A DNA stretch of 59,316 nt, taken from the NCBI GenBank assembly GCA_027488905.1, contig JAIYAT010000022.1:1-59316 (forward strand). Direction: 5' to 3'. The position numbers were made by a program, and so were the translations under genes. The notes beneath the pieces were generated by a model. The model had not been told where the DNA came from and made no database searches. It was given only the letters and a program-made list of their open reading frames with translations. The stretch's first letter is position 1; each line of letters opens with the position of its first letter. Positions 46,499 to 57,100 of this stretch are shown piece after piece. This DNA comes from Bacteroidota bacterium (lineage in GTDB: Bacteria > Bacteroidota > Bacteroidia > UKL13-3).

Positions 46499-47247
46499 AA
46501 AAGCTATTTATACTTTTAGTAATTGGACTTGCAATTTTGCTTATTGTACAATTCCCTCATGCTACAATCAGTCCTGGTGAATTGACAGAAGGACATAAGA
46601 AATTAAATAATGAATGCCTTTTTTGCCATAAACCATTTGATGGAATTGCCAGTGAAAAATGCATTTCTTGTCACAAAGTGGAAGACATTGGAAAGGGTAA
46701 AGATGGGAAGCAAAACAAACCATTATTTCATCAAGAACTCTATCACCAAGAATGTAGCTCTTGCCATACCGAACACCAAGGCTTGAATCCAACGCATGCA
46801 AAAGGTGGTTTTAAACATGAATTACTTTCACCTGCCACCCTTAATAATTGTAGTAATTGCCACGATAAACCTAAAGATGCTTTCCATGGCTTATTCAAAG
46901 ATAACTGCAACAAATGCCATGGCCTTAGTAAATGGGTGCCCTCAACCTTTGACCATTCTACTTATTTTAAATTAGATCAAAATCATACTACAACATGTAA
47001 CACTTGCCACCCAAATAATAATTATAATTCTTATACTTGCTATGGTTGCCATGAACATGCTGAAAGTAAAATTATTGAAGCGCATAACGAAGAAGGAATT
47101 TACAACATCAGTAACTGTGTATCATGCCACAAAAGCGGTAACGAACATGACATAAAAACAGGTAACAATCGTTTGAATGTGCATGAACAGAAGAAAATTA
47201 AAGATTTTATCAGGTCCAAGGATGGAAAAGAGAAAGATGATGATTAA
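46495..47247 (+). CDS. Eight-haem cytochrome c
   Basis: This protein has 250 residues with a signal or membrane anchor (KKLFILLVIGLAILLIVQFP) and eight CXXCH motifs: CLFCH, CISCH, CSSCH, CSNCH, CNKCH, CNTCH, CYGCH and CVSCH. It is periplasmic. The start is TTG at 46495, overlapping the stop of the cytochrome b-like gene. It may exchange electrons with that membrane partner; the donor and acceptor are unknown. Confidence 0.9.
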   Translation: MKKLFILLVIGLAILLIVQFPHATISPGELTEGHKKLNNECLFCHKPFDGIASEKCISCHKVEDIGKGKDGKQNKPLFHQELYHQECSSCHTEHQGLNPTHAKGGFKHELLSPATLNNCSNCHDKPKDAFHGLFKDNCNKCHGLSKWVPSTFDHSTYFKLDQNHTTTCNTCHPNNNYNSYTCYGCHEHAESKIIEAHNEEGIYNISNCVSCHKSGNEHDIKTGNNRLNVHEQKKIKDFIRSKDGKEKDDD

Positions 47248-47288
47248 CCTTTTATAGCTGTTTACAAATAATTAATAATATTATATCA

Positions 47289-49796
47289 ATGTCCATAAAT
47301 CATTTTAATGTAAAAGGTTTAGATGAGGCAGAAGTACTTCTAGCAAGGGAGAAGTTTGGTCAAAACAAATTAGACTACAAAAAAGAAAATAGTTTCATAG
47401 ATACTGTAAAACGCATTGCCAAAGACCCAATGGTAATTTTATTATTGGTGGCTTCTTCTATTTATTTTATTAGTGGCGAAACAGGAAACGGAATATTTTT
47501 AATTGTTGCCATTGTCTTTATAACTTCCATTTCTTTATATCAATATTCAAGAAGCAAAAATGCTTTAGAGAAGCTTAAAGATCTTTCACAGCCAAGTTGC
47601 AAGGTCATTCGTAATGGTGAAATTGTAGAAATTAAAAGCGAATACCTTGTTATAGGTGACTGCCTGATGGTTGAAGAAGGTACAGCTATAACGGCAGACG
47701 GCACCATTATTCACGCTAATGATTTTTCTGTAAACGAATCTGTTCTCACAGGTGAATCACTTGCTGTTAGTAAGGATAAAGACAAAGAGGATAAATTTAT
47801 TTATAGCGGTACAACAGTAGTCAGTGGTTTAGCCATAGCAAAAATTACGGCCATTGGCAACGAAACCAAATTAGGTAAAATTGGATCAAGCCTAGAGGGC
47901 ATTGAAGAAGAGAAAACGCCCTTAGAAATACAAATTAACAATTTTGTAAAATGGATGGCAATAATTGGTGCAATAGTTTTTGTAATCGTTTGGGCATTTA
48001 ATTATTGGCATTTACAAAATATATTGGATAGCTTGTTACAGTCGCTCACTTTAGCCATGAGCATTTTGCCAGAAGAAATTCCAGTTGCCTTCTCTGCATT
48101 TATGGCCTTAGGTGCTTGGCGTTTAATGAAGATTGGAATTGTAGTAAAGCAAATGAAAACAGTTGAGACCTTAGGCAGTGCAACCGTTATTTGCATTGAT
48201 AAAACAGGAACTATTACTGAGAATAAAATGAAATTGGCAAAACTATTTTTGCTCAAGAATAATTCAATTTTTAGCCCTGAAGATAAATTAAACGAAGATG
48301 AAAAGGAATTAATAACGTTAGCAATGTGGGCAAGTGAGCCAATTCCTTTTGACCCAATGGAGCTGGCATTGCACCAAGCCTATAAAGAAATAGTTGAAAA
48401 GGACGAAAGACCAAATTTTAAACTTATTCATGAGTATCCATTAGGTGGCAAACCGCCAATGATGACACATGTTTTTTCGGATAATAAAGGAAACAATATT
48501 ATTGCAGCTAAAGGAGCACCCGAAGCCTTAATAAATGTATCAAATCTTTCTGAATCTGAAATCAAACAAATTCACACAACGATTCAACTTTTAGCAGTGG
48601 AAGGTTATAGGGTTTTAGGGGTAGGTGTTTCTAATTTTGCAGGCAACTGCTACCCTGCAAATCAAGAAGATTTATCTTTTCAATTTAAGGGCCTCGTAGC
48701 TTTTTACGACCCCCCTAAAGGAAACATCCAGAAAGTTTTGGAAGATTTTTATGCCGCAGGTATTCAGGTGAAGATAATTACGGGCGATAATGCCGCTACA
48801 ACCACTTCTATTGCAAAGCAAATTGGGTTTAAGGGTTATAACAAAACTATTTCTGGAGAGGCCTTGATGGCATTATCTGAAAAGGATATGAAAACCTGTG
48901 TAATGGATACTGCCATTTTTACTAGAATGTTTCCCGAAGCAAAATTGAAAATAATCAATGCTTTAAAATCTAATAATCAAATTGTGGCAATGACAGGAGA
49001 TGGTGTAAATGATGGCCCAGCTTTAAAGTCTGCACATATTGGAATTGCAATGGGTAAAAAAGGAACGGAAATAGCCAAACAAGCCGCATCATTGATTTTA
49101 TTGGAAGACGATTTATCTAAAATGGTTGATGCCATTGCTATGGGAAGAAAAATTTATACAAACCTTAAAAATGCCATTCAATACATCATTTCCATTCATA
49201 TACCTATCATTCTAACTGTATTTATTCCATTGGTCTTAGGTTGGATTTACCCTAATATTTTTTCACCTATTCACATCATATTTCTAGAAATAATTATGGG
49301 TCCAACTTGTTCTATTATCTATGAAAATGAACCAATGGATCAAAAAATCATGTTGCAAAAGCCAAAACCTTTAACCACAACATTCTTTAACTGGAAAGAA
49401 TTATCTATTAGCTTTATACAAGGACTATTCATCACAGCAGGTACTTTGTTTATTTACCAATATTCAGTTTTGAATGGTTATGATGAAGCACTTACAAGAA
49501 CAATGACATTCATCGTTTTAATTACAGCAAACATCTTTCTTACCTTAATAAACCGCTCTTTTTATTATTCTATCTTAACGACTTTAAAGTATAAAAACAA
49601 TATGGTTTTAGGCATCATTTTTTTAACCATTTCTGTTGTTGGGTTGATCCTATACGTTAATCCATTGACAGTATTTTTTGAGTTTGAAACTTTGAATGGT
49701 TTGCAACTGCTGACATGCTTTACAGTTGGTTTTCTTTCAGTAATTTGGTATGAAATGGTTAAGTTTATCAAGCGAATCAAACCTAATGTAACTTAA
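47289..49796 (+). CDS. Cation-transporting P-type ATPase (P2-like)
   Basis: This 835-residue pump has an N-terminal cation-ATPase domain, the TGES loop (SVLTGESLAVSK), the PEEIP helix (SILPEEIPVAFSAF), the phosphorylation site with Asp304 in CIDKTGTIT, and the hinge MTGDGVNDGPALKSA. Calcium or a related cation is the likely substrate, but the family varies. It has its own leader, 41 nt after the cytochrome gene, so it may be read through from that operon. Confidence 0.92.
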   Translation: MSINHFNVKGLDEAEVLLAREKFGQNKLDYKKENSFIDTVKRIAKDPMVILLLVASSIYFISGETGNGIFLIVAIVFITSISLYQYSRSKNALEKLKDLSQPSCKVIRNGEIVEIKSEYLVIGDCLMVEEGTAITADGTIIHANDFSVNESVLTGESLAVSKDKDKEDKFIYSGTTVVSGLAIAKITAIGNETKLGKIGSSLEGIEEEKTPLEIQINNFVKWMAIIGAIVFVIVWAFNYWHLQNILDSLLQSLTLAMSILPEEIPVAFSAFMALGAWRLMKIGIVVKQMKTVETLGSATVICIDKTGTITENKMKLAKLFLLKNNSIFSPEDKLNEDEKELITLAMWASEPIPFDPMELALHQAYKEIVEKDERPNFKLIHEYPLGGKPPMMTHVFSDNKGNNIIAAKGAPEALINVSNLSESEIKQIHTTIQLLAVEGYRVLGVGVSNFAGNCYPANQEDLSFQFKGLVAFYDPPKGNIQKVLEDFYAAGIQVKIITGDNAATTTSIAKQIGFKGYNKTISGEALMALSEKDMKTCVMDTAIFTRMFPEAKLKIINALKSNNQIVAMTGDGVNDGPALKSAHIGIAMGKKGTEIAKQAASLILLEDDLSKMVDAIAMGRKIYTNLKNAIQYIISIHIPIILTVFIPLVLGWIYPNIFSPIHIIFLEIIMGPTCSIIYENEPMDQKIMLQKPKPLTTTFFNWKELSISFIQGLFITAGTLFIYQYSVLNGYDEALTRTMTFIVLITANIFLTLINRSFYYSILTTLKYKNNMVLGIIFLTISVVGLILYVNPLTVFFEFETLNGLQLLTCFTVGFLSVIWYEMVKFIKRIKPNVT

Positions 49797-49900
49797 AATC
49801 ATTTACCTAAGGAAACCTATATCGCCAAAATAACAAGTTTAGATTTTGGAGAGGTAATTATTAAGAAAGTCGTGGTTGTTAAATAGCGAAAAACTTTTAT

Positions 49901-50872
49901 CTAATGATTTCTATCAATAATAAAATCAACTAATGCCTGCATTGACGGTTTGATAGTACTTTCTGGCATTTGGTTCAAAATATCCAATGCTTCTTGCTTT
50001 ATAGCATTCATTTTGTCGCGCGTATAAGCAATTCCATTGTGGCTGTTTACATAATTTACCACCTCAGTCACTTTAGCCTTTTTGTGGTGTTCATTTTTGA
50101 TGATGTTAATGATGCGGTTTCGTGTTGCCTTATCAGCATTATTTAAAGTATAAATGATAGGCAAGGTGAGCTTTTTCTCTTTAAGGTCGATGCCCGTTGG
50201 TTTGCCTATGTCCTCATCCCCATAATCCAGCAAATCATCCTTCATTTGAAAGGCAATGCCTGCTTTTTCTCCAAACAAACGCATTTGTTCAACTTGCTCT
50301 GGGCTTGCGCCAGCAGAGGCTGCACCAATGGCACAACAACTTGCAATCAGAGATGCCGTTTTTTTGCGAATAATGTCAAAATATACTTCTTCGGATAAGT
50401 TGAGATTGCGTGTTTTTTCTATCTGTAGCAATTCTCCTTCACTCATTTCTTTAACTGCTGTGCTCACAATTTCTAATAAGTGGTAATCTTTATTTTCTAC
50501 TGAAAGCAATAAACCACGTGAAAGCAAATAATCTCCAACCAGTACTGCGATTTTATTTTTCCAAAGCGCATTGATAGAAAAGAAACCACGGCGTTCATCA
50601 CTATCATCTACCACATCGTCGTGCACCAGAGTAGCTGTATGCAAAAGCTCAACTAAACTTGCTGCACGATAGGTAGATTCATTTACCCCATTAAATAAAC
50701 TAGCAGAGAAAAACACAAAAATTGGACGTATTTGCTTACCCTTACGCTTCACGATATAAGTCATGATGGTGTCCAACAAAGGAACCGAGCTGCGCATGGC
50801 TTCTCTGAATTTACTTTCAAAGACTTTCAGGTGCTCATCTATCGGAGCTTTAATTTGATCCAGGTTATTCAC
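49901..50872 (-). CDS. Polyprenyl synthetase (long-chain isoprenyl diphosphate synthase)
   Basis: This protein has 323 residues with the first Asp-rich motif LVHDDVVDDSDERRG, the second motif QMKDDLLDY, and KKTASLIASC. It makes a long prenyl chain for menaquinone or a similar quinone. It starts with GTG at 50872 and is divergent from radA by 66 nt. The chain length cannot be told here. Confidence 0.9.
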   Translation of the reverse strand: MNNLDQIKAPIDEHLKVFESKFREAMRSSVPLLDTIMTYIVKRKGKQIRPIFVFFSASLFNGVNESTYRAASLVELLHTATLVHDDVVDDSDERRGFFSINALWKNKIAVLVGDYLLSRGLLLSVENKDYHLLEIVSTAVKEMSEGELLQIEKTRNLNLSEEVYFDIIRKKTASLIASCCAIGAASAGASPEQVEQMRLFGEKAGIAFQMKDDLLDYGDEDIGKPTGIDLKEKKLTLPIIYTLNNADKATRNRIINIIKNEHHKKAKVTEVVNYVNSHNGIAYTRDKMNAIKQEALDILNQMPESTIKPSMQALVDFIIDRNH

Positions 50873-50938
50873 TCACCCGCAAAGAAAGCAATTTTATAAT
50901 GGATTTGCAGCAATAAACAAAAGCTGTTTATTTGCAGT

Positions 50939-52306
50939 ATGGCTAAGGTTCAAACAACATTCTTCTGCCGCAATTGCGGAGCATCTTCGGCAAAATGGGT
51001 GGGAAAGTGCCCTGCCTGTAACGAGTGGAATACTTATGTAGAAGAGGTAATTCATAAAGAAAAGACTGATTATAAAAGCACTTGGAAGAAAGAAACCAAT
51101 GGGATTTCAAAAAAACCTGTTCTTATAAATGAAATCGAAAAAGGCAATGAAATGCGAATTGTCCTAAAAGACCATGAGCTAAATAGGGTTTTGGGAGGAG
51201 GCTTAGTGCCAGGTTCTGTCATTTTAATTGGTGGCGAACCTGGAATTGGGAAGTCGACACTCCTCTTACAAGTTGCCTTACAGTTTCAAAAGTGTAAGGT
51301 ATTATACATCAGTGGCGAAGAAAGTGAGTCGCAAATTAAAATGCGGGCGGAACGAATTCCATTTTCAAACGAAAATTGTTTTCTCTTCACAGAAACCAGC
51401 ACACAGAAAATTGGCAAAGCTTTTAAAGAGTTGGAGCCAGATTTGGTGGTGGTAGATTCTATTCAAACCCTACAAAGCGATTTGATAGACAGCACACCTG
51501 GCAGTATTTCTCAGATTAAGGAAACTGCAGGAGAAATGATACGCTTTGCCAAAGAAACGGGAACACCTGTTTTTTTAATTGGTCATATCACCAAGGATGG
51601 AACCTTAGCTGGCCCAAAACTGCTAGAGCATATGGTTGATACAGTTTTGCAATTTGAAGGCGATAGGCATCATGTATATCGCATTTTAAGAAGCACTAAG
51701 AATAGGTTTGGTTCAACCAACGAAATAGGCATTTACGAAATGCAAGGAGGCGGATTAAGAGAAGTAAGTAATCCTTCAGAAATTTTAATTACCCAAAGAG
51801 ATGAAAGTTTAAGTGGTGTTTCTATTTCGGCAACGTTAGAAGGGATGCGACCATTGCTTATAGAAACCCAAGCCCTTGTGAGTGCCGCAGTTTATGGCAC
51901 ACCCCAACGAAACTCCAATGGTTATGATGCCAAAAGATTAAACATGCTGTTGGCTATTTTAGAGAAAAAATGTGGTTTAAGAATGGGTATGCAAGACGTG
52001 TTTGTGAACATAGCAGGCGGACTGAGAATTGAGGACCCAGGCATTGACTTGGGAATTGTGGCAGCCATTGTGAGTAGTTATGAAAGTGTTGCCATCAGCA
52101 ATAAAATTGCGTTTATAGGAGAGATTGGCTTAAGCGGAGAAATACGCGCCGTGAGTAGGATAGAGCAGCGAATTGGTGAGGCAGAAAAACTTGGTTTTGA
52201 AACAGTTTATCTTAGCAAATTCAATAAGTTGCCAGCCCATAATTTTAAAATAAAATTGATTGAAATTACCAAGCTAGACGAATTATTGAATTTACTTTTT
52301 GGGTAG
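50939..52306 (+). CDS. radA: DNA repair protein RadA
   Basis: RadA is a RecA-like ATPase that drives branch migration in recombination. The zinc finger has Cys10, Cys13, Cys24 and Cys27; Walker A is GEPGIGKST (99-107); the RadA-specific KNRFGS is present, and a Lon-like C-terminal domain follows. The 455-residue length is usual. Its stop abuts the stop of the convergent HAD gene with no bases between. Confidence 0.96.
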   Translation: MAKVQTTFFCRNCGASSAKWVGKCPACNEWNTYVEEVIHKEKTDYKSTWKKETNGISKKPVLINEIEKGNEMRIVLKDHELNRVLGGGLVPGSVILIGGEPGIGKSTLLLQVALQFQKCKVLYISGEESESQIKMRAERIPFSNENCFLFTETSTQKIGKAFKELEPDLVVVDSIQTLQSDLIDSTPGSISQIKETAGEMIRFAKETGTPVFLIGHITKDGTLAGPKLLEHMVDTVLQFEGDRHHVYRILRSTKNRFGSTNEIGIYEMQGGGLREVSNPSEILITQRDESLSGVSISATLEGMRPLLIETQALVSAAVYGTPQRNSNGYDAKRLNMLLAILEKKCGLRMGMQDVFVNIAGGLRIEDPGIDLGIVAAIVSSYESVAISNKIAFIGEIGLSGEIRAVSRIEQRIGEAEKLGFETVYLSKFNKLPAHNFKIKLIEITKLDELLNLLFG

Positions 52307-52924
52307 TTAATTCTGGGGAGCAACTTCCAGTTTTTTTAGTTCTGCTCCCAACCATTTTCCAATGGGTTCATGAGCAAGAATAGTATGTAAACCAGCTTGC
52401 GCAGCCCCTTTGATATTAATTTTACTATCATCAATAAATACAGTTTCATTAGCTTTTATTTCGGCTTGAACCAATACTTGTTCGTAACAAGCAAGCATAG
52501 GTTTGCGGCTGCCCATTTCAAAGCTTAAAAATTGTATTTCGAAAAGCTCATTAAAAATGTCTTTACCATGGGCACGGTAAACTTCTTCGATATGGGTATG
52601 ATTGGTATTGCTAAGTAAAAATAATCTGTAATGTTTCTTTAATTGCTTCAACAATTCAATCCTTTCTTGTGGGAGGTCTAGCAGCATGGCATTCCAAGCA
52701 TCTTTAATTTGCTCTCTTGAAGCATTTCCTTTTAAGTAGGTAAAAAGACTTTGCAAGAAAAACTCTTCTGTTATTTTTCCCAGTTCATAATCGATAAAGA
52801 CAGAATCTTCATGGTTAATTTCGTCTAGGTCTGAACCAAGGCGTTTAAAGGCTCTTAAGGTCTTTCCTTGGTCTAGGTCGAGCACCACTCCACCTAAATC
52901 AAAAACTATATTTTTAATTCTCAT
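52307..52924 (-). CDS. HAD-family phosphatase
   Basis: A 205-residue haloacid-dehalogenase-like hydrolase. The motifs are VFDLGGVVLDLD (motif I), LLSNTN (motif II), a Lys in GSRKPM (motif III) and FIDDSKINI (motif IV). The helical cap sits between motifs I and II. The substrate is unknown; such enzymes hydrolyse small phosphate esters. Confidence 0.88.
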   Translation of the reverse strand: MRIKNIVFDLGGVVLDLDQGKTLRAFKRLGSDLDEINHEDSVFIDYELGKITEEFFLQSLFTYLKGNASREQIKDAWNAMLLDLPQERIELLKQLKKHYRLFLLSNTNHTHIEEVYRAHGKDIFNELFEIQFLSFEMGSRKPMLACYEQVLVQAEIKANETVFIDDSKINIKGAAQAGLHTILAHEPIGKWLGAELKKLEVAPQN

Positions 52925-52971
52925 ACTTCACTTAACTACTGCTATTCAACATTAAAAAATTCGAAAATGTT

Positions 52972-53736
52972 TTAAGGATTCAAAGAATGAACGGCTTGCG
53001 TGAGGGAGAAAATAAGTTCTGGGTTTTTTTCAAAGGCGTTTCCAACAACTACTACATCTGCACCTGCTTGGCAAGCAGCAATTGCTTGTTCTTGGGTACG
53101 AATACCTCCACCAATAAATAGTGGTCCATTTATTTGGCTCTTAACTTCGGTAATCATACTTGCGCTAATTGGATTTAAAGCACCACTGCCTGCATCCATA
53201 TAGGTGAGTTTGAGGCCAAGCATATCACCAGCCATGGCAGTGCAAGCGGCAATATTGTTTTTATCATGAGGTAGCGGGGTAGTATTGCTCATGTACATCA
53301 CACTGGTTAGGTTGCCCCCATCCACAATCATATAAGCAGTAGGAATGATTTCTATGCCAGATTTTTTGAGTAGAGGGGCTGCTAAAACATGCTTTCCAAT
53401 AAGTAAATCAGGATTTCGACCACTTATCATGCTAAGAAACAATATTGCATCAGCTTTTGGATGCGTTTGCATGATGTTTCCTGGGAATAAAAGTAAAGGA
53501 ATCTCAGTTTGCAGTTTAATAATTTCTATGCATTTGTCCCAGAAACCATTGGTGATTAAGCTACCTCCAACCAAAATAAAATCTACCTTAGCTATACTGC
53601 ATAAAGATAGAATTTTCACCAACTCTTCCTCAGATTCAATACTATCAGGGTCTAATAGCACGGCAAGTTGTTTTAAACTTTGAAGCTGATTCTTGTGGAG
53701 TTGCTGGTAAATATTTGTTTTCTTAGGATTAGACAT
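52972..53736 (-). CDS. Geranylgeranylglyceryl/heptaprenylglyceryl phosphate synthase family
   Basis: A 254-residue TIM-barrel prenyltransferase that joins a prenyl diphosphate to glycerol-1-phosphate. Recognised by LAVLLDPDS, DFILVGGSLITNG, LFPGNIMQ, YMDAGSGALNPI, PLFIGGGIRTQEQA and GADVVVVGNAFE. Bacteroidota carry this archaeal-type GGGPS group; the in vivo product is uncertain. ATG at 53736 (MSNPKKTN) is preferred over TTG at 53742. Confidence 0.9.
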   Translation of the reverse strand: MSNPKKTNIYQQLHKNQLQSLKQLAVLLDPDSIESEEELVKILSLCSIAKVDFILVGGSLITNGFWDKCIEIIKLQTEIPLLLFPGNIMQTHPKADAILFLSMISGRNPDLLIGKHVLAAPLLKKSGIEIIPTAYMIVDGGNLTSVMYMSNTTPLPHDKNNIAACTAMAGDMLGLKLTYMDAGSGALNPISASMITEVKSQINGPLFIGGGIRTQEQAIAACQAGADVVVVGNAFEKNPELIFSLTQAVHSLNP

Positions 53737-53742
53737 AAACAA

Positions 53743-54137
53743 TAGTCAACAAATAAAAGCTTTTTAATCCTAATTATAGAATGCTATTCCTCTTAAATTT
53801 TACAATAAATGATTTTTTCTGAAAAATAAAAGTAAAGTTTTTGGGGTTTAGGGCTTAAACCATTAAAACGTATCCATTTTAGGACAAGCCATTGATTATT
53901 AAATAATTGTTACGTGGCTTGAACCCAACAGTGACAAGGCTGGCGCTGTGCATAACTTATGTTATGAACACCCTACAAGCAACGTTTATATAAGAAAACA
54001 GAAATTCACATAGCCATGTGTTGAAATTGTCTTTTGTTAAAAAATCATGAAAGTAGGAGTTTTGAATCAAAAACCCCCTAACATTTTAGGAGGCTGAATA
54101 GAAACTGATAATATAATTAAATACCTGATTTACGAAA
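53743..54137. other. nrdJ upstream region with inverted repeats
   Basis: No gene. CATAAC-TTAT-GTTATG (53951-53966) is a perfect 6-bp inverted repeat, a possible operator. CCCCCTAA-CATT-TTAGGAGG (54074-54093) is an 8-bp hairpin with one mismatch, 44 nt before the start. No cobalamin riboswitch core could be found, although the downstream enzyme needs B12. Confidence 0.5.
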
Positions 54138-57100
54138 ATGAGCCGCAATAAGAAAAACAACGAACAGAAGGGCCTCAGGGTTGAGCGCCACTTCACCAAA
54201 GATGGGGTGAATGTGTATGACATGTTCACTTATGATTACCGCACCTCTGTGATTAAAAATCCGAATGGGAGTGTTGTGTTTGAAATGAACAATGTAGAAG
54301 TACCGAATTTTTGGAGTCAGGTGGCTACGGATGTTTTAGCTCAAAAGTATTTTCGTAAAGCGGGTGTTCCACAAGCAGATGGTGGCAGCGGCAGAGAAAC
54401 TAGCATTAAGCAGGTTGCGCATCGCATGGCGCATTGTTGGATGCAATGGGGAAATGACTATAACTATTTTGATAGTTCAGATGATGCCCAAGTTTTTTAT
54501 GATGAATTGGCCTACATGATTGTTGGACAATACGCAGCGCCCAATTCGCCACAGTGGTTCAATACAGGTTTACATTCTTCTTATGGTATTACAGGTAAAC
54601 CCCAAGGCCATTACTTCGTAAACCCAAGAACTGGAAATTTAGAGAAATCAACCTCTGCCTATGAGCGCCCTCAACCACATGCATGTTTTATTTTATCAGT
54701 AGATGATGATTTGGTAAACGAAGGTGGCATCATGGATTTATGGGTGCGTGAAGCGCGTATCTTTAAATATGGCTCTGGTGTAGGAACCAACTTCTCAAAA
54801 ATACGTGGTTCTCAAGAAAAACTTTCAGGAGGCGGCTCTTCTTCAGGTTTGATGAGTTTCTTGAAAATTGGAGACCGCGCAGCTGGTGCAATCAAATCTG
54901 GTGGAACTACCAGACGCGCAGCAAAAATGGTTTGTCTAGATTTGGATCACCCAGAAATAGTTGAATTCATTAATTGGAAAAAAGACGAAGAAAAGAAAGT
55001 TGCTGCATTAATCGCTGCTGGTTATCCTAGTGATTATGAAGGCGAAGCTTATGCGACAGTATCTGGTCAAAACAGCAATAACTCAGTTCGTATTCCAAAT
55101 GAGTTTTTTGAAGCATTAAAAGAAGGTAAAAATTGGGACTTAAAATCTCGCACTGATGGCAGAGTAATAAAAAGTATGCCTGCAAGCGAATTATGGGAAA
55201 TGATTGGTCAAGCTGCTTGGGCATGTGCAGATCCTGGTGTACAATATGATTCTACTATTAACGAATGGCATACTTGCCCAGAGGGCGGACGCATCAACGC
55301 CTCTAACCCATGCAGTGAGTATATGTTTTTGGATAATACTGCCTGTAATTTAGCAAGCTTAAACTTAATGCGTTTCTTCAATACAGAAACCCTTGAGTTT
55401 GATGTTAAAGCTTATGAGCATGCAGCCCGTTTATGGACAATGGTGTTGGAAATATCTGTGCTTATGGCACAGTTCCCTTCTCCTGAAGTAGCTCAATTGA
55501 GTTATGAATACAGAACCCTAGGATTAGGATATGCAAATTTAGGAAGCGTGCTAATGGTAGCTGGCATTCCTTATGATAGTCCAAAAGCTTTTGCTTGGTG
55601 TGGTGCTTTAACTGCCATCTTAAATGGCGTGGCTTACCAAACTTCAGCCGAAATGGCCAAATACCTTGGTGCTTTTCCAAAGTTTGAAGAAAACAAAGCA
55701 CATATGATGCGTGTAATGCGCAACCACCGTTATGCTGCATACAATGCCACGGATGCTTATGAAGAACTTACCATAAAGCCTGTAGGTATTGATCCTAAAT
55801 ATTGCCCAGACTATCTTTTGGCTTCGGCTTGCAACAACTGGGATTTAGCAGTTCAAATGGGTGAAGCCCATGGTTATAGAAACGCTCAGGCAACTGTTAT
55901 TGCACCAACTGGTACCATTGGGTTGGTTATGGATTGTGATACAACAGGTATCGAACCAGATTTTGCCTTGGTTAAGTTTAAGAAATTATCTGGAGGTGGA
56001 TATTTTAAAATCATCAACTCTAGTGTACCTGCAGCACTTAAAAATTTAGGATATTCAGCTACAGAAATTGATGCTATCATCAAATATGCTACGGGTTCTG
56101 CCACGCTAAATGGCGCGCCATTTATTAATCCTGAATCTCTTAAATTCAGAGGGTTTACCAATGAGGAAATTGAAAAATTAGATAAAGCTTCTGCCGGAGC
56201 TTTTGAAATTGGTTTTGCTTTTAATGTTTGGACATTAGGCGAGGCTTGCCTACAACGTCTTGGGTTCAAACCAGAAGAATATAATAACCATAACTTTAAT
56301 TTACTCAGAAAACTTGGCTTTACCCGTCAAGAGATAGAGGCAGCAAACGATTTTATTTGCGGAACCATGACAGTTGAAGGTGCTCCGTTATTAAAAGAAG
56401 AGCATCTGCCAGTATTTGATTGCGCTAATAAATGTGGCAACAAAGGTGAGCGTTACATCGCTGCAACAGGTCATATTCGTATGATGGCAGCAGCGCAACC
56501 GTTTTTAAGTGGTGCAATTTCTAAAACCATCAACCTTCCTAATGAAGCTACTTTGGATAATATCAAAGAATGTTACCAAATGAGCTGGGAACTTGGATTA
56601 AAAGCAAATGCACTTTACAGAGATGGTTGCAAATTGAGCCAACCGCTTAGCAATAAATCAGATGTAAAAGACGAGGAAGAAATTCAAGAAGCAGTTGAAC
56701 AAGTTTTAGGTGAAGATGCTCACAAACCAGTTGGAGAGTTAAGTCCAGAACAAGTACTTGAAGCAGCCACTGCAATCTTAAACAGAACCCATGACACTGC
56801 TTTCAAACATAAACTTGCTGGCGTTGTGGCACGTAAAACCCTTCCAGGTAAACGTGCTGGATTTACTCAAAAAGCAACTGTTGGGGGTCAAACTATTTTC
56901 GTAAGAACAGGTGAATATGAAGATGGTACATTAGGAGAAATCTTCGTTGACTTACACAAAGAAGGTGCAACCCTTCGCTCTTTGATGAACTGTTTTTCTA
57001 TTGCTGTTTCTTTGGGCTTACAATATGGTGTGCCTTTGGAAGAATATGTAGACAAGTTTACTTTTACACGTTTTGAACCAGCAGGAATGGTAACTGGTCA

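Noticed and set aside
53743-54137. Cobalamin riboswitch upstream of nrdJ
   Set aside because: The conserved B12-box and core sequence could not be found.
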